Source: JAIBJN01 sp963842305 (lineage in GTDB: Bacteria > Actinomycetota > Thermoleophilia > Gaiellales > Gaiellaceae). Taken from it: a stretch of DNA of 64,000 nt. The stretch is from contig CAWJFW010000001.1 in NCBI GenBank assembly GCA_963842305.1, positions 62,001 to 126,000 on the forward strand, in the 5' to 3' direction. The notes under the pieces were generated by a model. That model was not told the origin of the DNA and did no database searches. It saw only the letters and a list, made by a program, of their open reading frames with translations. Both the position numbers and the translations under genes were made by a program. Shown piece by piece: positions 33,487-41,729 of this stretch; the stretch's first letter is position 1, and each line of letters opens with the position of its first letter.

Positions 33487-33538
33487 CGCAGGCTCCTTCC
33501 GGGCGGGCCGCGGACGGCGTTTCGCGGGCCGCCTGCTC

Positions 33539-35221
33539 CTAGCTGGTGAATCCCGCCTTCGTCAGGTCGATGTGGCCCATTCCGGTCGGGTCGATGCCGG
33601 TGACGTTCCGTTCTGCGGAGAGGTGGTAGTAGAAGTACGGGAAGATGACAGGGGTTTCCTCGAGGAGGTACTCCTCGAGGGTCTTGGCGGCCGCCTTTTG
33701 CGCGTCCAGATCGAGCGCAGACACGAAGTCGACGATGTAGCCGTCGAGCGTCTTGTCCTTGAAATGAGCGGCGTTCCAGGTGCCCTTGCTCCCGAGCGCG
33801 GCCGTGAGAAAGACCGTCGGGACTCCGCGGTGGCCGTAGTCCGTGATCCCGAGCGGCGAGTCGAGCCAGAAGTCCGAGTAGTAGGTTCCGGCGTCGGTGA
33901 TGTTCAGCGTGATCGTGATTCCGACCTCCTTCGCCGCGCCCTGGAGGAGCTGGGCGAGCTGGGGGATCTCGTAGTTGTCCCAGGTCGAGAGCTCGACCTT
34001 GAAGCCGTCGCTCTTACCCGCGTCAGCGAGGAGTTGCTTCGCCTGCTCGACGTTCACCTCGCGCTGCGGCACGCTGGTGTCCGTGTACGGGTAGACGGGA
34101 GCGAACGGATTGTCGTTGCCGATGTCCGCCTTGCCCTGGAAGAACCCCTCGATGATCGTCGGCCGGTCGAGCAGGAGGGCCATGGCCTGGCGAACCCGCT
34201 TGTCCTGGAACGGCTCCTGGTCCGTCCTCATGTGGATCTGGCGGTGCTGCGCGGCCTGCACCTCCGTGACGACGATGCTCGGGTCGTTCAGGAGCGCCTC
34301 GCCGCCGGCGACGACCTGGAACTGGCTGAGGATGTCGACCTCGCCGCCCTGGATCGCGAGGATCCGGGCCTGGTCCTCAGCGTAGAAGCGGAGCTCGCTC
34401 GCGTCCGCGAGCGGCTGGCGCTGGGTGTCCCAGTAGTTGGGATTCTTCGTGTACGTCACGCCCTGCTGAGGCGTAAACGTGTCGAGGACCCACGGGCCCG
34501 TTCCCATGAACGACTTCTCCCACGTCGCGGGGTCGAAGCCGTCAGGGACGACGATGACGTTGTAGTTGTCCGAGCTGACGAGGTAGGGGAAGCTTCCGTT
34601 CGGGCCGTTGAGCGTGACCACGAGCGTGGCGTCGTCGATCGCCTCCGCACCTCCGGCCGAGAGGCCGCCCGGATCCCCGAATGCCGAGAGCGCGTTCCCC
34701 TCGTTCTTCGGATCCGCGTTGAGGTTGAGGGTATAGGCGACGTCCGTGGCGGTGAGCGGTGCGCCGTCGTGGAACGTGACCCCCTGGCGGATCTTGAACG
34801 TCCAGATCGAGCCGTCTTCGTTGGGCGTCCAACTCTCGGCGAGACGCGGCTCGAGCTCGAGCTGATCGTTCGACCACGCCAGGTACTCCCCGGACTGGCC
34901 GAGAACCGCCAGCCCACCCTCGTCGTAGACCACGAGCGGGTTGAGCTCGATCGCGGGCGCGATGATGCCGGTGCGAAGAGTCCCGCCGGGGTTTGCCTGC
35001 CCCTCGGTCGCGCCGGTTGCGCCGGTCGCCGAGCCGTCGTCATCGTCTCCGCCGCAGGCGGACGCGATGAAGGAGAGCGCCGACAGCGACAGGCCCAGCA
35101 CCGTTCCTCTCCGAATGAACTCCTTCCGGCTGATCCTGCCGGCCGAGAGCGCGTCGATCAGGTGGTTCTCGACCTCGCTGCTACCCTTGCGAATCTCGTC
35201 GACCCGGTGCATCGCATCCAT
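33539..35221 (-). CDS. ABC transporter substrate-binding lipoprotein, family 5
   Basis: The 560-residue protein is a DppA/OppA-type (SBP_bac_5) binding protein: WTFKIRQGVTFHDGAPLTATD, NPNYW, and DKRVRQAMALLLDRPTII are family signatures. The N-terminus has about 35 cytoplasmic residues, then SRKEFIRRGTVLG, a Tat-like twin-arginine motif, and a lipobox LSFIASAC, so it is probably exported folded and lipid-anchored. The Gly/Asp/Thr-rich linker GGDDDDGSATGATGATEG follows the Cys. ATG 35221 is preceded by GGAGAAGGAG. A sigma-70-type promoter lies upstream, and the permease and ATPase genes follow. Confidence 0.92.
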   Translation of the reverse strand: MDAMHRVDEIRKGSSEVENHLIDALSAGRISRKEFIRRGTVLGLSLSALSFIASACGGDDDDGSATGATGATEGQANPGGTLRTGIIAPAIELNPLVVYDEGGLAVLGQSGEYLAWSNDQLELEPRLAESWTPNEDGSIWTFKIRQGVTFHDGAPLTATDVAYTLNLNADPKNEGNALSAFGDPGGLSAGGAEAIDDATLVVTLNGPNGSFPYLVSSDNYNVIVVPDGFDPATWEKSFMGTGPWVLDTFTPQQGVTYTKNPNYWDTQRQPLADASELRFYAEDQARILAIQGGEVDILSQFQVVAGGEALLNDPSIVVTEVQAAQHRQIHMRTDQEPFQDKRVRQAMALLLDRPTIIEGFFQGKADIGNDNPFAPVYPYTDTSVPQREVNVEQAKQLLADAGKSDGFKVELSTWDNYEIPQLAQLLQGAAKEVGITITLNITDAGTYYSDFWLDSPLGITDYGHRGVPTVFLTAALGSKGTWNAAHFKDKTLDGYIVDFVSALDLDAQKAAAKTLEEYLLEETPVIFPYFYYHLSAERNVTGIDPTGMGHIDLTKAGFTS

Positions 35222-35264
35222 GGGAGTCTCCTTCTCCGGTGCTGGTCCGGCGGGGTGAGCGCCG

Positions 35265-35293
35265 CTTATAGCTGATCGCCGTGACACGGTCAA
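35265..35293 (-). promoter_or_regulatory. Sigma-70-type promoter of the ABC transporter operon
   Basis: On the minus strand TTGACC (35288-35293) and TATAAG (35265-35270) are separated by exactly 17 nt. The expected start site lies about 37 nt before ATG 35221, with a ribosome binding site between. This is the most consensus-like promoter in the window. Confidence 0.7.
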
Positions 35294-35380
35294 TTGCGTG
35301 CGCGAGGACGCCCGCTCGTGCACCTCCGCACGTCCTCAGGATCGGTGGTATAGACGGCCTCTCCCGTCGGAAGTTTGAAC

Positions 35381-36010
35381 CTAGGCGAACCGGCGGACGG
35401 CGCGCCAGACTTCCGGCCCGCTGTAGTCGATGTAGCGCGTCCTCGTAACCTGCAGCTCACCTTCTTCGAGCAGCCCCCCGGGCAGAGTCCCCTGGTGGAG
35501 CCGGATCTCGTGGTAGTTGCGCGGGGAGATCTCGACGGCTTCCTTGTGGACGGGATTCTCGCCCCACTTCGCCGGCCCGTCAGGATCCGAGAAGAGGATC
35601 AGGTTTCCGTACGCGCCCTTGACGAGCTCGAGGTCGTAGTAGCTCAGGAGCCCGCGCTCGGCATAGTCGCTCATGCCGGCGACGAGCCGTTCCTCGAGCT
35701 CGAAGAGGAGCTCCGTCTGGGCGTCCTCGCGCGGCCGGCCGAAGAAGCCGACGACACGGAGGTCCCGAGCCTGGATGAGGGCGTGCGTCTCGGGCACGAC
35801 GAGCAGGTGCCTGAGGCCTGTCGCGTCCGTCTCCATGATGACGACGTCACTGCGGCTCTCGAACGGCTCGTCGCACCAGGCCCGCGCGCGCTCGCGCTCG
35901 TGCGCCAGCAGCATACGAAGGGCCTCTTCCTCCCGGTGTGTGTGGCTCGGGTCGGCGAACGGCCTGCCGGGAACCACCTCGTCCGGGCCGAGCTCGATCT
36001 CGACGGCCAT
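35381..36010 (-). CDS. Conserved hypothetical protein, unknown function
   Basis: I do not recognise this 209-residue soluble protein. It is rich in acidic residues and has a well-ordered look: VVIMETDATGLRHLLVVPET, LRVVGFFGRPREDAQTELLFELEERLVAGM, and EISPRNYHEIRLHQGTLPGG, with conserved-looking His and Arg residues in the last. No signal peptide or membrane segment is visible. The codon and composition pattern is that of a real gene. It lies alone between the ABC transporter promoter and the ammonia-lyase-like gene on the same strand, so a catabolic association is possible. Confidence 0.7.
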   Translation of the reverse strand: MAVEIELGPDEVVPGRPFADPSHTHREEEALRMLLAHERERARAWCDEPFESRSDVVIMETDATGLRHLLVVPETHALIQARDLRVVGFFGRPREDAQTELLFELEERLVAGMSDYAERGLLSYYDLELVKGAYGNLILFSDPDGPAKWGENPVHKEAVEISPRNYHEIRLHQGTLPGGLLEEGELQVTRTRYIDYSGPEVWRAVRRFA

Positions 36011-36069
36011 GCCTGGAACCTAGCGCACCCGCGCCGAACGAGTCCGCCGTCGGGCCCACCGCCCGGCCG

Positions 36070-37500
36070 TCAGGCGAAAAGCGTCCGCGTCCGAATGAGC
36101 TCGCGCACGGGTTCGAGGTCGGGCAGGAGGGTGTCGCCTTCGGCGAGGAACGGGACGACCTCCCGCACCCGCGCGTGCGCCGCCCCCGTGCCGGTCCCGA
36201 GGCGTGCGGGCCGGCGGAGGTCGACCGCCTGGGCGGCGATGACGAGCTCGATCGCCACGACCGATTCCCCGAGGGAGACCATCTCGGCCAGGCGGCGCGC
36301 GGCGAGCGGCGCCATCGTCATCCGGTCCTCGATGCCTTCCGCGTGCGTCGTCGTTACCAGCTCGAACGAGACGGGCTGCGCGAGGAGCCGCGCCTCGGCG
36401 GTCAGCCCTTGCGCGGTGACCCCGTGCTCGCCCAGCGAGTTCTCGGCCAGCCCCTGCCGCGGCGCGAGGCCGTCCGGAAGCCCGGTGAGCGGGCCCTGCA
36501 GGAGCTTCAGGATCCGCTCCGCGGAGGTCGTCAGCGCGGGGGCGAGGGCGATGCGGAGGAAGTCGAGGGCGGCGGCCAGGGGGAGGATCTCGAAGTTGGC
36601 GACCGAGACGATGCGATCCTCGTCCGGAACGATCAGCGGGTTTTCCTGCGACGCGTTGAGCTCGATCTCGAGCTGGCCCCGCGCGAACGAGAGCGCGTCC
36701 CGCAGCGCTCCGTGGAGCTGCGGAAGGCCGCGAAAGGAGAGGGGGTCCTGGAGGTTCCGCGCCATCCTCGCCTCCCAGAGCGAGCTTCCCTCCAGCAGCC
36801 CGCGCAGGCGGGCCAGCGACTCGGCGAGGCCTGGATACGGCCGCACCTCGGCGATGGCCGGATGGAGCAGCGTCAGGTTGGCGGCGAAGGCCTCCAGGTC
36901 GAGCGCCCCGGCGACGTCCATGGCTTCGAGCAGGCGGTCCGTGTCGTCGATCGCCAGCGTCGCCGTCCCGGTCGAGAACGCGTTCGAGTTGAGGAGCGCG
37001 AGCGCCTCCTTCGCCTCGAGCGCGACCTGGCCAAAGAGGCCGTGAGCGAGATCGGCCATTGCCGGAAGGTCGGCCTGGCCGAGCGAGCCCAGCACCCGGA
37101 CGCGGGGGTGCTCGCCGCCGTTCAGGGCGGAGGCCAGACGCTCGGCGATCTCGGGGCGGACACCGGGCGTGCCGCCGGCAAGGGCGTTGGCGAGCCTGAC
37201 CATCGTCGCCCGCACGACCTCCGTCGGCGCGTCGGGCCCGGCTCCGACAAGGTGGTTGGCGATGAGGGCGCGGTTGAAGTCCCGCGCCTCCTCGGCGGAG
37301 ACGGAGATCTTCTTCCGCGCGCCCACTCCGGTCGTCATCCCGTAGACGGCATCGCCTCGCTCCAGCACGCGCACGACGAACGCCCTGGTCTCGCGCATGC
37401 GCGCGACGGCGTCGGGCGCGAGCTCGACCTGCGCACCGTCGCGCGCCACCGCGACGACCTCGGCGATCGTGAGGCTGCGGCCGTCGAGCGAAACCGTCAC
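36070..37500 (-). CDS. Aromatic amino acid ammonia-lyase (HAL/PAL) family protein lacking the MIO triad
   Basis: The 476-residue protein has the HAL/PAL fold along its length: YGMTTGVGARKKIS (the Tyr loop), NSNAFSTGTATLAI, FRGLPQLHGALRDALS, SQENPLIVPDEDR and AEGIEDRMTMAPLAARRLAEM. At the place of GSVGASGDLAPLAH, which forms the MIO electrophile from Ala-Ser-Gly, the sequence is GSLGQADLPAMADLAH, with Q142-A143-D144 and one residue fewer. No MIO can form by the known route. It may be a non-lyase enzyme or a different lyase. GTG 37500 overlaps the MetE-like stop (GTGA). Confidence 0.85.
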   Translation of the reverse strand: MTVSLDGRSLTIAEVVAVARDGAQVELAPDAVARMRETRAFVVRVLERGDAVYGMTTGVGARKKISVSAEEARDFNRALIANHLVGAGPDAPTEVVRATMVRLANALAGGTPGVRPEIAERLASALNGGEHPRVRVLGSLGQADLPAMADLAHGLFGQVALEAKEALALLNSNAFSTGTATLAIDDTDRLLEAMDVAGALDLEAFAANLTLLHPAIAEVRPYPGLAESLARLRGLLEGSSLWEARMARNLQDPLSFRGLPQLHGALRDALSFARGQLEIELNASQENPLIVPDEDRIVSVANFEILPLAAALDFLRIALAPALTTSAERILKLLQGPLTGLPDGLAPRQGLAENSLGEHGVTAQGLTAEARLLAQPVSFELVTTTHAEGIEDRMTMAPLAARRLAEMVSLGESVVAIELVIAAQAVDLRRPARLGTGTGAAHARVREVVPFLAEGDTLLPDLEPVRELIRTRTLFA

Positions 37501-38600
37501 GCCCAGACCTCGGCCGCCGTCTCGGCGATCGTCGTGAGCTTCGCCCGCTCGTCCTCGACCGAGAGGGAGTTGCCCATCACCGAGGTCGAGAAGCCGCACT
37601 GGGGCGAGAGAGCGAGCCGTTCCAGAGGGATCACGTTTGCGGCCTCCCGGATCCGGCCCGCCAGCTCGGCGACCGTCTCCCGCCTGGGCGTCTTCGTCGT
37701 CACGAGCCCGAGCACGCAGACCGCATCCTCGGCGGCGTGTGCCAGCGGCTCGAAGCCCCCGGAGCGCGCGTCGTCGTACTCGAGCAGGAGTCGCTGCGCC
37801 TTGATTCGGCCGAAGAGCCGCTCTGCGAGCCAGTCGTAGCCGCCTTCGACGAGCCAGCGGCTCGCCTGGTTCCCACGGCAGAGGTGGAAGCCGAAGGTCA
37901 CGCCGGGATGATCGCCCATCACGAGGTTGTCGAGCTCGCTGCCCAGATCGAGCCAGCGCTCCGCCGGCCAGCCTCTGCTCTCGTAGAACGCCCGGTACGC
38001 CTCGTCAAGCAGCAGGGGATAGTGAGGCGCGTCGAGCTGGATGTAGGTCGCCCCGAGCCCGACGAGCTCCTCGACCTCCTCCCTGAGGATCTCGGCCACG
38101 TCCCCGAGGAACGCCTCGAGCGTCGGATAGGCGTCGCGCGAGCGCTCCGGGTCGTAGAAGTTCGCGAAGAGGCTCGGGCTCGGCAGCGTGACCTTGAGCA
38201 CGCGATCGGTACGTCCGCGGGCATACGCGAACTCCTCGCCGGAAAGGGACCGACGCCGTCGGAGCGGCGCGACGGCCGCGATGGGCGGGCGCTCGACCGT
38301 GAGATCTCCGAGCTCGTCGGAGTGCCACTCGCCCCAGAGGAACGCGTCGAGATCCCACTCGCCGAAGCCGTCCACCGCCGCGGGCACCTGACTCTGGAAC
38401 GAGAGCCGCCGCATCTCGCCGTCCGTGACGACATCGATCCCCGCCTTCTCTTGCAGCGCAAGCGCGTCGTCGACTGCCCGGTCCTCGACCTGCTTGAACG
38501 CGGCGGTCGAAAGCTCGCCGGCTTCGAGCCGGCGCCTGGCTTCGAGCAGTTCGGGCGGGCGGAGGAGGCTCCCGACGACGTCGGTGCGGGCGTCGAGCAC
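37497..38600 (-). CDS. Cobalamin-independent methionine synthase-like protein (MetE C-terminal domain)
   Basis: The 367-residue protein is a stand-alone MetE-type barrel, as in the YxjG/YxjH proteins. It has TDVVGSLLRPPELL at the start, GIDVVTDGEMRRLSF, IQLDAPHYPLLLDE, and the zinc ligands FHLCRGN (His-x-Cys) and LSPQCGFST (Cys). It lacks the N-terminal half of full MetE, so a methyl-transfer or thioether-cleaving role on a small substrate is likely. GTG 38600 is supported by TACGCT 6 nt upstream on the minus strand. It is coupled to the MIO-less ammonia-lyase homologue by a 4-bp overlap. Confidence 0.87.
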   Translation of the reverse strand: MLDARTDVVGSLLRPPELLEARRRLEAGELSTAAFKQVEDRAVDDALALQEKAGIDVVTDGEMRRLSFQSQVPAAVDGFGEWDLDAFLWGEWHSDELGDLTVERPPIAAVAPLRRRRSLSGEEFAYARGRTDRVLKVTLPSPSLFANFYDPERSRDAYPTLEAFLGDVAEILREEVEELVGLGATYIQLDAPHYPLLLDEAYRAFYESRGWPAERWLDLGSELDNLVMGDHPGVTFGFHLCRGNQASRWLVEGGYDWLAERLFGRIKAQRLLLEYDDARSGGFEPLAHAAEDAVCVLGLVTTKTPRRETVAELAGRIREAANVIPLERLALSPQCGFSTSVMGNSLSVEDERAKLTTIAETAAEVWA

Positions 38601-38606
38601 GGCGAC

Positions 38607-38612
38607 AGCGTA
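38607..38612 (-). promoter_or_regulatory. Putative -10 element (TACGCT) for the MetE-like gene
   Basis: TACGCT on the minus strand ends 6 nt before GTG 38600. It supports that start over the ATG further upstream. Confidence 0.4.
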
Positions 38613-38660
38613 GATGGAGCCCAGACCGCTAGCATTTCGGCGCGCGGGGGCGCCCATCCC

Positions 38661-39833
38661 ATGAAAGACATCCTCGTCCTGTGCCCGCAGGAGCGGGACC
38701 TGAAGGCGATTCGCGCCGCCGGGCTGGAAGACCGCTACCGCGTCCACTTCGCCGGCTCCGACCTGGACCAGCTCGAAGCGTTCGATCCTGCAGTGCTCCT
38801 GGCGGAGGCCGAGCGGCTTCCGGCGGAGGGCGTTCTCGCGACGAAGGACGCCTCCGCCCTTCTGGCCGCGGTGCTCGCGGGCCGCCTAGGGCTCGCGGGG
38901 CCAACGCCGGAATCGGTCCTCCGCATCCAGCACAAGCCCAGCGCGCGGGCCGTGCAGCATCAGATCGTGCCCGAGGCGACGCCGCGCTTTGCACTCCTCG
39001 ACTCGCGAGCGCCGCTGCCGTTTCCGTTCTTCGTCAAGCCCGTCGTCGGCCGGCTCTCCGAGAACGCCTACCGAATCGACGGTGAACAGGACCTCGTGCA
39101 GGTCCACGAGGCCCGGGCCGACGGCAGCCGGTATGCGGGCATCGTCGCGCTCGCAGGCGGCGATCCTTCGGCGTCCGACGGGTTCCTTGCCGAGGAGCTC
39201 CTGGCAGGCATCGAGGTCACGCTCGAGGGGTACGCGTTCGAGGGCCGGGTGACGATCGTCGGCATCACCGACTCGGTCAAGTACCCGGGCACGCTCAGCT
39301 TCGAGCGGTTCGAGTACCCGACCTCCCTGCCGGAGGAACGGCGGGTCGAGCTCGCCGACGTGGCCGCTCGGGTCATTCCGGCACTCGGCTTCGACGACGG
39401 CTTTTTCAACGTCGAGTTCATCGTCCCGGAGACTGGGCCCGCCCAGATCGTCGAGGTCAACGCGCGCATCGCCTCGCAGTTCGCCCCGCTCCTCCTGGGG
39501 CTGCACGGGCGCTCGAGCTACGACGCGCTCTTCAAGCTCGCGCTCGGCGAGGATCCCGACTGGCAGAGCGGCCAGCCCGACGGCGTGGCAGTCAGCTACG
39601 CGCTCCGGACCTTCGAGGACGCGGTCGTCGAGGCGGTGCCCGAGCCCGAACTCGACCTCGAGATCCTCGTCAGGCCCGGGCTGCGACTCTCAGCGCAGGG
39701 CGTGAACGACGCCCAGAGCTACCGGCTTGCGATCTTCACGGGGTTTGGCGAGACGCGCGAGGAAGCGGTGGCGCGGGTACGCGAGCGGGCGGCGACGCTC
39801 AGCTTCCGGCTGGCGCCGCTTCCGGTTCGCTGA
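38661..39833 (+). CDS. ATP-grasp domain enzyme, substrate unknown
   Basis: The 390-residue protein has an ATP-grasp fold. FFVKPVVGRLSENAY gives the ATP-binding lysine, FLAEELLAGIEVTLEGYAF the hinge and acidic region, and FFNVEFIVPETGPAQIVEVNARI the metal-binding Glu/Asn. The order resembles carboxylate-amine ligases (biotin carboxylase, CPSase-like, or peptide ligases). An N-terminal pre-ATP domain precedes (ILVLCPQERDLKAI). A multidrug exporter gene overlaps its 3' end convergently by 35 bp. It could make a dipeptide or acyl-amide product, but nothing identifies the substrate. TAGCAT at 38630-38635 may be its -10, about 25 nt before the ATG. Confidence 0.85.
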   Translation: MKDILVLCPQERDLKAIRAAGLEDRYRVHFAGSDLDQLEAFDPAVLLAEAERLPAEGVLATKDASALLAAVLAGRLGLAGPTPESVLRIQHKPSARAVQHQIVPEATPRFALLDSRAPLPFPFFVKPVVGRLSENAYRIDGEQDLVQVHEARADGSRYAGIVALAGGDPSASDGFLAEELLAGIEVTLEGYAFEGRVTIVGITDSVKYPGTLSFERFEYPTSLPEERRVELADVAARVIPALGFDDGFFNVEFIVPETGPAQIVEVNARIASQFAPLLLGLHGRSSYDALFKLALGEDPDWQSGQPDGVAVSYALRTFEDAVVEAVPEPELDLEILVRPGLRLSAQGVNDAQSYRLAIFTGFGETREEAVARVRERAATLSFRLAPLPVR

Positions 39834-41274
39834 CGTCGTCGCCCTCGCCGAGGGCCTCGCGGTTCGAGATCCAGGTCGCCCCGATCGCGGCGCCCGCGAA
39901 GGCGAGCGCGGCTGCGAGGACCATGCCCGCCCGGAACCCGGCAATGGAGGCGTCCCTGAGCTCGACCTCGATCTGGTTCTTCGCGAGCGGTACGGCGTCA
40001 GCGGCGTCCGTTCGGGCCTCGAAGACGAGCGTGATGATCAGCCCGATGAGCGCGACGGCGACGAGGCTTCCGAGGCGCGACACCGTCGAGTTCACCCCCG
40101 AGGCAATCCCGGCATAGCGCTCGGGCGCCGACTTGAGTGCGGTCGAGGTAATCGGCGCCACCATCATCGCGAGGCCGAGCGAGAAGAGGAGGAGCCCGAG
40201 GATGCCCCACGTCCAGAACTGGTCTTTGTCCTCGACGAGGCAAAAGACCAGCGTCCCCGTTCCGATCAGGGCCGGCCCGACCGTGAGGTAGAGCCGCGGT
40301 CCGTGCAGGTCGGCGAGCCGCCCGAAGCGGGAAGCCAGGACGATCAGGACGATGCTCGACGGAATGTTGAGGAGACCTGCCTCGAAGGGCGTGAAGCCGA
40401 TGAACTGGAGGTAGATCGTGAAGAAGACGAAGAACCCGTACAGGCCGGCGTAGACGAGGAACGTCTCGACGTTGGCCGCGGCGAAGTTGCGCGCGCGGAA
40501 GAGCGCGAACGGGAGCATGGGGTGCGCGACGCGCTGCTCGACGACCACGAACGCGGCGAGCGCGGCGATGGCGACGACGAAGGCCCACCAGACGGTTCCG
40601 AAACCACGGTCGGCGCCCTCGACGAGGCCGTAGGTGAGAAACCCGAAGCCCGTGGCCGCGAGCGCGGCACCTGGGAGGTCGAGGCGGCCCGTGCGCTCCG
40701 GGGCGGCGTCATCCCCGCGGCCGGCGAGCGCGAGGAAGACCGCGGCGGCGGCAAGCGGCAGGTTCAGCAGGAAGATCCAACGCCATGAGACCCACTCGAC
40801 GAGCGCCCCGCCGGCCGGCGGGCCGAGGATCGTTGCGACGCTTGTGAGCGAGGTCCAGAGCCCGATCGCGTGCCCCGCGTCCTTGCCGTAGGCGGCCCGG
40901 AGGAGCGCGAGCGAGTTCGTGGTCAGGAACGCGCCCGCGACGCCCTGCAGCGTCCGGGCGAGGATGAGGACGGCCTCGTTCGGCGCCGCCCCGGCGAGGA
41001 GCGAGGCGAGCGCGAAGCCGCCCGCGCCAGCGATGAAGACGCGCCGTCGACCGTAGCGGTCGCCGATCGCGCCGCCGACGAGGTAGAGGGACGCCAGGGC
41101 GAGCGAGTAGGAGAGGAAGATCCACTGCTGCCCGGTCAGACCGAGGCCGAGGTCCTCCTCGATCGTCGGAAGGGCGACGATGACGACGGTCGCGTCGATG
41201 AACGCGAGCGACGAGCCGAGGATCGTCGCCGCCAGCGTGAGCCGTCGCTGCGCGTCGAGCCCGAGCGTGTCCAC
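39799..41274 (-). CDS. MFS multidrug transporter, EmrB/QacA (DHA2) family
   Basis: The 491-residue protein has about 14 hydrophobic segments, typical of DHA2 drug:proton antiporters. Motifs are LAFIDATVVIVALPTI in helix 1, GGAIGDRYGRRRVF (motif A), LARTLQGVAGAFLTT (motif B) and ILGPPAGGALVEW (motif C). It probably exports hydrophobic or cationic compounds. GTG 41274 is chosen because TATCCT lies 6 nt upstream on the minus strand; ATG 41298 would place the start codon inside the divergent gene's own start. Its C-terminus overlaps the ATP-grasp gene. Confidence 0.92.
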   Translation of the reverse strand: MDTLGLDAQRRLTLAATILGSSLAFIDATVVIVALPTIEEDLGLGLTGQQWIFLSYSLALASLYLVGGAIGDRYGRRRVFIAGAGGFALASLLAGAAPNEAVLILARTLQGVAGAFLTTNSLALLRAAYGKDAGHAIGLWTSLTSVATILGPPAGGALVEWVSWRWIFLLNLPLAAAAVFLALAGRGDDAAPERTGRLDLPGAALAATGFGFLTYGLVEGADRGFGTVWWAFVVAIAALAAFVVVEQRVAHPMLPFALFRARNFAAANVETFLVYAGLYGFFVFFTIYLQFIGFTPFEAGLLNIPSSIVLIVLASRFGRLADLHGPRLYLTVGPALIGTGTLVFCLVEDKDQFWTWGILGLLLFSLGLAMMVAPITSTALKSAPERYAGIASGVNSTVSRLGSLVAVALIGLIITLVFEARTDAADAVPLAKNQIEVELRDASIAGFRAGMVLAAALAFAGAAIGATWISNREALGEGDDVSEPEAAPAGS

Positions 41275-41280
41275 GGGCGG

Positions 41281-41290
41281 AGGATACGCT
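41281..41290. promoter_or_regulatory. Overlapping divergent -10 elements (MFS gene / membrane protein)
   Basis: AGGATACGCT reads as TATCCT on the minus strand (41281-41286, 6 nt before GTG 41274) and TACGCT on the plus strand (41285-41290, 6 nt before ATG 41297). The two hexamers share two base pairs, with only 22 bp between the two start codons. Confidence 0.5.
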
Positions 41291-41296
41291 CCGGCC

Positions 41297-41719
41297 ATGA
41301 TCCGCGGAGCGCTGGCAGGGGCTGCAGCCGCGGCCGTGTGGGCGGCTGTCGAGCCGGCCGCCGCCCGCGTCTTCTGCACACCTGCCGGGTATTCGGACGT
41401 GCGTCTGCTTGGCGCCCTCGTCACTCGAGGCGGGGTCCGCTGGCGAAGCGCCGGGCTCGCCCTCCACCTGCTGAACGGCGCCGCATTCGGTGCAACGTTT
41501 GCTGCGGTCGGGGGCAGCGGTGCAAGACGCGGTGTGGCCGCGGCCCAGGTCGAGAATCTCGCGCTCTGGCCAGCCATGGCTGTCGTCGACCGGCTGCACC
41601 CGGACAGAAGGAGCGGCGCGTGGCCGCCGCTTGCAACGAACGGCCGCGTATTCGCTTACGAGGCGGTCGTGCACGCCCTCTTCGGGCTCATGCTCGGCGT
41701 GCTCACGCGGTCGGACTAG
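41297..41719 (+). CDS. Small membrane protein, unknown function
   Basis: The 140-residue protein has three or four hydrophobic stretches (GALAGAAAAAVWAAVE, LALHLLNGAAFGATFAAVG, VVHALFGLMLGVL) and no recognised domain. The pattern LLNGAAFGATFA and VVHALFGLMLG recurs in actinobacterial membrane proteins of unknown function. It diverges from the MFS gene with overlapping promoters and its TAG stop forms part of the next gene's -10 hexamer. A role with the transporter is possible only by proximity. Confidence 0.65.
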   Translation: MIRGALAGAAAAAVWAAVEPAAARVFCTPAGYSDVRLLGALVTRGGVRWRSAGLALHLLNGAAFGATFAAVGGSGARRGVAAAQVENLALWPAMAVVDRLHPDRRSGAWPPLATNGRVFAYEAVVHALFGLMLGVLTRSD

Positions 41720-41722
41720 ACT
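41717..41722 (+). promoter_or_regulatory. Putative -10 element (TAGACT) for the nitroreductase gene
   Basis: TAGACT includes the upstream stop codon and ends 7 nt before ATG 41730, the same layout as before the SepIVA-like gene at 5846. Confidence 0.42.
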
Positions 41723-41729
41723 CCGGGGC

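Noticed and set aside
33443..35275. 610-residue plus-strand frame opposite the SBP gene
   Set aside because: A shadow of the substrate-binding protein; composition is low-complexity and acidic/basic with no motif.
41275..41298. ATG 41298 as the MFS start
   Set aside because: It overlaps the divergent gene's ATG on the other strand; GTG 41274 has TATCCT 6 nt upstream.
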